Assembly: GCF_023091745.1 (NCBI RefSeq)
Contig: NC_068920.1
Coordinates: forward strand, 147,031,622 to 147,095,621
DNA: 64,000 nt
Reading direction: 5' to 3'
From: Budorcas taxicolor
Taxonomy: Eukaryota; Chordata; Mammalia; Artiodactyla; Bovidae
The notes below the pieces were generated by a model that was given only the letters and a program-made list of their open reading frames with translations, was not told where the DNA came from and made no database searches. Positions 57,341 to 64,000 of the stretch are shown in pieces (positions within the stretch are counted from its first letter, which is position 1; every line of letters starts with the position of its first letter). The translations under genes were made by a program, and so were the position numbers.

Positions 57341-58265
57341 GAAAATGTCAACCCTTCTTGCACTGTTAGAAAGTGAAAGAAAGTGAAGTCGCTCGGTCGT
57401 GTCCGACTCTTTGCGACCGCATGGACGATAGCCTACCAGGCTCCTCCATCCATGGGATTTTTCCAGGCAAGAGTACTGGAGTGGGTTGCCATTTCTTCTC
57501 CAGGGGATCTTCCCAACCCAGGGATTGAACCTGGGTCTCCTGCATTGCAGGCAGATGCTTTACCGTCTCAGCCACCAGGGAAACCCTTGCACTGTTAATG
57601 GGAATGTAAATTGACACAGTTCCCATGCAGAACAGTGTGCAGATTTCTTAAAAAACTAGGAAGAAAACTACCGTGTGAGCCAGAAATCCCACTAGTGAAC
57701 ATGTACCCCGAGAAAACCATAACCGAAAAAGACATTCACCCCAGTGTTCACTGCAGCACTATCAACGATGGCTAGGACATGGAAGCAACCTAGATGTCGG
57801 TGGATGGAGGAACGGAGAAAGAAGTTGTGGTACACATATTCAATGGAATATATTACTCATCCATAAAAAGGAATGGATTTGAATCAATTGAACTGAGATG
57901 GATGAATCTAGAGACTGTTATACAGAGTGAAGTAAGTCAGAAAGAGAAAAACAAATATCGTATATTAGCACATATCTAGAAAAATGGTACTGATGAACCT
58001 ATTTGCAGGGCAGTAATAGAGACACAGACATAGAGAATAGACTTTGGACATAGCAGCGGAAGGAGAGGGTGGGACAAATTGAGAGAGTAGCGTTGAAACA
58101 TACACATTACCACATGTAAAGTAGATAGATAATGGCAAGTTGCTGTATAAAACAGGGAGTTCAGTGAGGTGTTCTGTAGCAACCTAGAGGGGTGGGAGGG
58201 AGAAGACATAGGTCAACACAAGATTGTAAAACAATTATCCTTCAATTAAAAATAAACTTTAAAAA
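57341..58265 (+). mobile_element. L1 3' end (ORF2 tail and 3' UTR), 5'-truncated
   Basis: Typical order: GCCAGAAATCCCACTAGTGA, GGTACACATATTCAATGGAA, GAGTGAAGTAAGTCAGAAAG, and a terminal AAAATAAACTTTAAAAATG. It is interrupted by a Bov-tA at 57369-57585. Not coding-competent. Confidence 0.9.
57369..57585 (-). mobile_element. Bov-tA SINE nested in L1, perfect 12-bp target-site duplication
   Basis: CTTGCACTGTTA at 57357-57368 and 57586-57597. Tail GAAAGTGAAAGAAAGTGAAG, head CCACCAGGGAAACCC. Confidence 0.96.
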
Positions 58266-58711
58266 TGAATGTCATACGGACCAACATTTTGCATAGGTGT
58301 GATTAGTGCATTTTTCTCTCTAGGAAGCAGAAGTTCTCTTGGTGTGATGGAATCAGAATGTGAGGATTGAACTGCTCAGATAGTCAATGGCAGGAGACCA
58401 TGTTAGATGGCAGAGTCCACCCTCTCTGATGGGGAGGGTTTTGCCAACCACACAAATAGTCTCGAGTTTCACTAACCATGTTCCCTGGACTCTATTTGGA
58501 GGGATGTGGCCACTGTTGGTCTGTGTTTCTCCTCTCCTATTCCCATGCTTGAATAAGCTCTTAGCCCTCTGATGGGCACTTTATCAAGCTGCCTTTAAAA
58601 ATTCAATCAAAATGGGAAAATATTTTATTTTATTATATCAGGATTTTTTTATTTGCAAGAAATGAAGCTTAGGTTAACGTAAGCAAAGTTAATTTATTGG
58701 AAGAATATGTG
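58266..58711. other. Unassigned intergenic DNA
   Basis: No element or exon recognised. Confidence 0.5.
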
Positions 58712-59458
58712 TGAGACTATATTAGGGTTCTCCAGGGAAACAGAGACTCCAAGGCTCAGTGAGAGAAAAGATTTATTTTGAGCAATTATCTCACATGATT
58801 GGGGGTTGGCAAGTTCAAAATTTGTAAGGCAGCCTGGAATACTGGAAACTCAGGCAGAATCTCTATGCTGATGTCTTGAGGAGAATTCCTTCTTCCATAC
58901 ATCTTTCTTCTTGCATTTTATTAGCAAATTCTGGAGGCCAGGCAGCCAAGGTCAAGGTGTCAGCGGGGTGGATTCCCTCCGAGAGCAATGAGGAAAGATC
59001 TGTTCCAAGCTTGTCTCTTTGGCTGGTAGATGCCCCTTCATGCTCAATCTGTGCAGCTCTGTATCCAAATCCACCCTTTTTATAATGGCACCAGGGCTTC
59101 CCTATGGCCCAGATGGTAAAGAATCTGCCTGCAGTGCAGGAGACCTGGGTTCAGTCCCTGGGTCAGGAAGATCCCCTGCAGAAGGGGATGACTACTCACT
59201 CCTATCTTCTTACCTGGATAATCCCATGGCCAGAGGAGCCTGGTGGGCTACAGTCCATGGAGTTGCAAAAAGTAGGACATGACTGATCGACTGACACTAC
59301 CACTCCTAATCATATTGGATTAGGATCTCACCCTTCTCTGGTATGACCTTAACTAATTCCATCTGCCAGGACGCCATTTCTAACTAAGGTTAGATTATCT
59401 GGGGATTACCACTTCAACGTATGAATTTTAGGGAAACATAAGTCAAACCATAACAGAG
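58712..59458 (+). repeat. Probable MaLR/MLT1-like LTR, interrupted by a SINE
   Basis: It begins TATTAGGGTTCTCCAGGGAA and ends GTCAAACCATAACA, with AGATTATCTGGGGATTACCA near the end. These are phrases of old mammalian MaLR-type LTRs. Non-coding. The family assignment is tentative. Confidence 0.45.
59093..59298 (+). mobile_element. Bov-tA SINE
   Basis: Head AGGGCTTCCCTATGGCCCAG, then AATCTGCCTGCAGTGCAGGA and the Bov-A body. It lies within the older LTR-like repeat. Confidence 0.92.
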
Positions 59459-62288
59459 ACTGAATTCAAAATAGGGTGGATAACCAGGTCTGGCACAGCA
59501 GCAGCCAGGAAAGTGAGAGGCTTCGGAGCAGGAATCAAAAGATCCAACTGGAGCCCACGCAGCTGGGCCAGGCAGCTGTCCCTCAGCCCCTTGGGAGCAC
59601 CCAGGTGCTCCGTCCCTCTCTTCAGAGTTCGAATCCTAACAGCAGCTGGCTGGACTGGCTGAGCCCTGAGCCTGTCCCTTTAGCATGCAAGGGAGTGACG
59701 GGAGACAGTGGGGAGGTGAGGTGGGCCCTCCAGACGGTGCCCCGTATGGAGGAGCTCACGGTAGGGGCAGTCAGAAAGAGGGAGGGGAGGCCGAGAGAAG
59801 CCCTGTCCAGCCCTGCCTCTTTTAATTGGTCCTTACACCTCTACTGTGACCTGCGTGTTGCAGTCACATTCTCAGAGAGAGTTCTCTGATTGACGTCATG
59901 GCCGGATTCTCAGAGAGAGGTCTCAGCTGTGGATTCTGAAGCCCAGAGGTCTGGCTGGGAGCCAGGAGGCCCAGGTGCCCCTGACAGCCACCAGGGAGCC
60001 CGGGGCCTGGGCCAGCCCTCTCTCATGGGGAACATGTGGGCCAGGTGAGCTCCACACCATCCAGCCCAAACGTCTGCACATGTGGTGTGTGTGTGTGGAG
60101 AGAGTTCTGGGCTAGGCCTTGGGAGCAGTTTCTACAGCCTTCTGAGTCCCCTCATCCTCAGCACCTCCTGAGAATGGGAGCAGCAGCCTCCTGGCATTGG
60201 GGAGGGAGCCAGGGCCGTGTTTCCAGGGCCGTGTTTCCAGGACCGTGGTGAGGGAGATATCCCGAGCTGTCAGAACTTCTTTTCATCCCTCCTGAGTACA
60301 TGGACCTTCCAGTCGCCAGCCCAGGCCAGGCCCCCGCCAGGTTCAGCGCCCTGTGCAGCCTGGACCCCTAGGCAGTCATTGCTAGGAGACCTGAGTTGAG
60401 CTCTTCCCAACAGTGAGCTACCAGTGTGCAGACAACCTTGAAGAGTGGGTGATGACCTTGCAGCAGAGGGCAGAGACCGCCAGCCTCCCAGCCCTGGGTG
60501 CATCCCAGCCTCTGCCCAGAGGGGCCTCTACTGGTGGCCAGCTTATCATCTCCAGATATAGCTCCAAGCTTGAAGCCCGGTATCTGACCAGCCATGGGGC
60601 CCGGGATGTCTTTGAGAAATCACCAAGGCAAGGATGTCCAATAAAGGAAGCTTCGATGAGGAAGAAGAATCAGAGAAGGGCGGCCCTTGGACAGCTGGCA
60701 CTCTCTGAAAGTGCCTCAAACTGGGTCCCCTGGGTCTGCTTGGGAGTCTAGGAATTCTCTGTGAAGAAGGCTTTTAATTAGGTGTCTGTAATCTCGGAAA
60801 AATCTACAAGGAATACAGTTCGGGTATTGTGGCCCCTCCTGACAAACCTCCAATAAGTGGAGACAGTCATGGACTTTCGGGGGCCCCGCCCTGCTTTGGG
60901 GGCACTGATCACGTGGGGCTCTCTGAACTACTGCAGGCTCATGGAGAGAAGGACCCAGAGAAGCCAGAAGGCATCGTGGCCCATGGTGGGGAGGGGGCAG
61001 CAGGGAGGGAGTAGAAGGCAACCCCGACAGGGCCAGGGCCGCAGCTGTGCGGTCTGAGGTCTGCGGTCTGCGGTTCCCTACAGCCTCCTCTGACACAGCC
61101 CGTGATGTGTGCTTCATCTTGACTCAGCAACCGGAGCCCCAAGCCAGTGGCAGAATTTTCTAGGCCGGGTGGCAACAAGATCAGCCAACTCGAGAGCATT
61201 GGGTGTGTCGAGCCTAGAGGCGGAGCTTGCAGCAGAAGTCGGCAGGGGGTGGTGTGGGAGGGTGGGGTGGGCAGGGAGGCTCTGAGTCACACCCCCACCC
61301 CCCACCTCCATGCCACCCCACCCCACCTCCCCACTCCCACCCCACCCCGCCCCACCACCAGCAGTAGGGACTGTTTGAGAGCCACAAGGAAGAAACCGCC
61401 CTGGAGACACACAGAGTCCCTTCTAGGCTCTTTCATTTCGTGTCTCTAAATGCCTCCTTGGGGTCCTGCCCACCCCCTCCCCACTGGGAGGCACCTAGTG
61501 GGGTTCACTCATGCCTTGTGGAGAGGGGCCGAGCCAGGCTGACACAAGGAAGCACCCAGCAGCCCACTGAGCCCCAGGTGCACTGCTGGTGGGTGTCCCC
61601 CTACAGCCAGTCGAGTCTCTGCAACATGGGTCACAGATTCTGATTGGGCCTCTGAGGAGCCATGCTTTGCCCTGCCCTGGAGGTGTTGACGGAGGAGCCT
61701 GGAAATCTAGGTCAGCAATGGGCAAGTCCCTACATGTGGCCCCAGCACCAGGAGAGACGTAAGAAAGCGTGAGCTCAGCTGGAGACCAGGAACCGACTAT
61801 CATGACACATCTCATTTCCGGGCCCACCCAGAAACCCTTCCTCCAGAGACAGGATGGTGTGAGGGGAGGGCGGGAGCTGAGGGATCACCTAGGTTCAGGA
61901 TCCGGCTTGGATGTCTGGCAGTGGGTGGTCACACAGCCTTCAGGACCCTGGAATTGGGCCTGGAGCATCCCGGGGTCCCCCTACCTGGTCCTGTGGCCAG
62001 TGACTACCTCTGAAGCTGGCCAGCTGGTGCTGCAGCCAACTTGGGGTGAAGGAGTAAACCTTCACAGTTAGTGGAATCCTTACCCCGCCCTGTACCCAGG
62101 ACAGCCCGGACCAGAGCCAAGTGGTAAGGGCCAGCACCAGTGGGAAGTCCCAAGTGGACAGTAGCTTCGAAAGGGGGACAAAGCTCTCAGCTGACTCTCT
62201 TTGGAGCCAAACTCCAAGAGACTTGAGAAGGCTTTCAGAGCTGTGCCAGCAGTGACTATGAAACTCCCTTTGCTACAAATGCTCTGAA
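59459..62288. other. GC-rich, repeat-poor unique DNA
   Basis: Contains the G-rich/C-rich strand switch at 61242-61359 and a short tandem repeat near 60213-60245 (unit GGGCCGTGTTTCCA). No gene supported. Confidence 0.55.
61242..61359. repeat. G-rich then C-rich low-complexity pair
   Basis: A G-tract cluster on the plus strand (GGGGGTGGTGTGGGAGGGTG, continuing to 61277) is followed by a 70-bp C-tract cluster (61290-61359) whose complement is again G-rich. Confidence 0.9.
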
Positions 62289-62855
62289 ATTAAATTCCAT
62301 GAAGTTAAAAGATGCTTGCTCCTTGGAAGGAAAATTATGACCAACCTAGACAGCATATTAAAAAGCAGAGACATTACTTTGCCAACAAAGGTCCATCTAG
62401 TCAAAGCTATGGTTTTTCCAGGAGTCATGTATGGATGTGAGAGTTGGACTAGAAAGAAAGCTGAGTGCCGAAGAATTGATACTTTTGAACTGTGGTGTTG
62501 GAGAAGACTCTTAAGAGTCCCTTGGACTGCGAGGAGATCCAACCAGTCTATCCTGAAAGAAATCAGTCCTGAACATTCATTGGAAAGACTGATGCTGAGG
62601 CTGAAGTTCCAATATTTTGGCCACCTGATGAGAAGAGCTGACTCATTTGAAAAGGCCCTGATGCTGGGACAGATTGAAGGCGGGAGGAGAAGGAGACAAC
62701 AGAGGATGAGATGGTTGGATGGCATCACCAACTTAATGGACATGAGTTTGAGTAAACTCTGGGAGTTGGTGATAGACAGGGAGGCCTGGCATGCTGCAGT
62801 CCTTTGGGTCACAAACAGTTGGACACGACTGAGCGACTGAACTGAACTGAACTGA
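62289..62855 (+). mobile_element. BovB LINE 3' end, young, perfect 14-bp target-site duplication
   Basis: ACAAATGCTCTGAA occurs at 62275-62288 and 62856-62869. The 5'-truncated copy keeps an open frame of 174 codons with the BovB C-terminal motifs (YGCESWTRKKAECRRIDTF) and a full GAACTGAACTGAACTGA tail. It lacks RT and endonuclease. Confidence 0.97.
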
Positions 62856-62869
62856 ACAAATGCTCTGAA

Positions 62870-63770
62870 GCAAGCCATGAATTTCTCTCCTCCATGCGTC
62901 CATCCACTCATCATCCATCTATCCATCCCTGTCTTCTGGTCTATTCATAAACAGAGGAGGCCCAGCTGGTATTCAGCGAGCATTCTAGCACAGGCTGGAG
63001 AAACGGTGGTCATCCTAGTCTGGCCACGGCAGCCCATCCCAGGCAGCACCACAGACTCTGGCCTTGGGATACCATCCGCCAGGGATGGAGCAGGAGGCTT
63101 GATGAGGAGGCCACTTACAACAAGGGGCCACCATTCTGCCTCAGCCTGGACCTCCTTCCTCCAGGGGGGCAGGGTGCAGGGGGTGGGGAAGGGCTGGTCT
63201 GGGCTAAGGGTGGCCTTACACTGAGGGTCCCGAGTCCCCAGGTAGGAGAAATCCACAACAGCTGAGAGGAGGAAACTAAGACTTAAGAGGGGAAAATGTC
63301 CGGCCTGAAGGCACACAACGTCCAGGGAAACTGAAAGGGGAAGAAAGAAGGAGGGGAAAGAGGCAGGAAAGAAAGAAAAGAGGGGCTCTGGAGCTGCGGC
63401 TGGACGTGGCAGGGGAAAGTGCAGAGATGTCCTAAGCAGGGAGCTGGTTCACCTGGTCCTCTCCTGTCCAGAGGTCCGTCTCTGGGCGCTCAGGGATCCA
63501 CCCAGCCCCGCCGGCTCCCTGTGGCTTGACCTCCTGCTGCTGGGCGCGCCTGCCCTCTGGTGGCAGGATCTGCAAACGCGTCACCCCTGCAGGATGCAAC
63601 TCAGTTCAGCACCTATGGCACCCCAGAGGCAGAGCTGGAAATGAGAGAAAAGAGGAAGACTGCTGGGTTCTGAGAGTGCGTGGTTTAACAGGGGAAGACC
63701 ACGGAGAAAACAGACCATGACAGTACAGTGAGGAAGCGGCTCAGGTTGGGAGAACTCAAGGTGTCACCAA
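62870..63770. other. Unique intergenic DNA
   Basis: Nothing recognised apart from purine-rich stretches near 63330-63390. Confidence 0.5.
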
Positions 63771-63799
63771 ATGTGTGTATGTGTGTGTGTGTGCGTGTC
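63771..63799. repeat. (GT)n microsatellite
   Basis: GTGTGTATGTGTGTGTGTGT with one GTGC interruption. It forms the left boundary of the SINE that follows. Confidence 0.9.
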
Positions 63800-63917
63800 A
63801 GCTGTGTCCAGCTATTTGTGACCCCATGGACGGTAGCCCATCAGGCCCATCTGTCACTGGAAATTTCCAGGCAGGAATACTAGGTGGGTTCCCATTTCCT
63901 GTTCCAGGGGATCTTCC
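63800..63917 (-). mobile_element. Bov-tA SINE, head-truncated
   Basis: Body from CAGCTGTGTCCAGCTATTTG to CCAGGGGATCTTCCCGG, inverted. The tRNA-derived head is missing. Confidence 0.85.
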
Positions 63918-64000
63918 CGGTCACAAAATAGGGCTAGTTTTAAACAGGACAGCTCCAAATCTGGGAATAGGAGCCTTTCCCAGGAGCCAGCACCATCAGG

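Noticed and set aside
62316..62840. 174-codon ORF as a host gene
   Set aside because: It is the C-terminal end of a BovB LINE with a target-site duplication around it.

Overview
This is mammalian nuclear DNA from a bovid ruminant (cattle-like). The evidence is interspersed repeats found only in ruminants: many BovB (RTE-clade) LINE fragments, Bov-tA and BOV-A2 SINEs, and cetartiodactyl CHR-type SINEs, together with a split gene with GT-AG introns. The exact species cannot be read from the window.

Left part (1 to about 19 kb). The only protein-coding gene I can support is TAF1B, on the minus strand. It encodes the TFIIB-like subunit of the RNA polymerase I selectivity factor SL1/TIF-IB. Seven coding exons (18679-18696, 16917-17015, 13666-13753, 10929-11026, 9127-9222, 6828-6981, 590-746) join with intact reading phase into codons 1-236 plus two bases. 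The rest of the gene lies beyond the left edge. Exon 1 sits in a CpG-rich promoter at about 18.48-18.99 kb, which carries an NF-Y (CCAAT) site, a GC box and an ETS-type site. A 9-bp tandem repeat lies five bases upstream of the start codon. BovB fragments in opposite orientation flank this island (17764-18101 minus, 19021-20938 plus).

Right part (19 to 64 kb). This looks intergenic. From remembered human gene order the next gene would be YWHAQ, but it is not in the window. The DNA holds truncated BovB copies, 3' ends of L1, SINEs in both orientations (several with clear target-site duplications), ancient MIR, MaLR-like and other repeats, microsatellites, a 44-45-bp minisatellite at 48.5 kb, and a GC-rich, repeat-poor block at about 48.8-57.3 kb. 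I found no convincing exon there. The longer open frames are retrotransposon remnants, tandem-repeat artefacts or chance frames in GC-rich DNA.

No exotic or undescribed system is evident. The more interesting signals are the promoter architecture of TAF1B (start-proximal repeat and a possible overlapping upstream ORF), nested retrotransposons that give an insertion chronology, a 63-bp hyper-truncated BovB insertion with a perfect 12-bp target-site duplication, two BovB subfamilies side by side, and an adjacent G-rich/C-rich strand switch at 61.2-61.4 kb.
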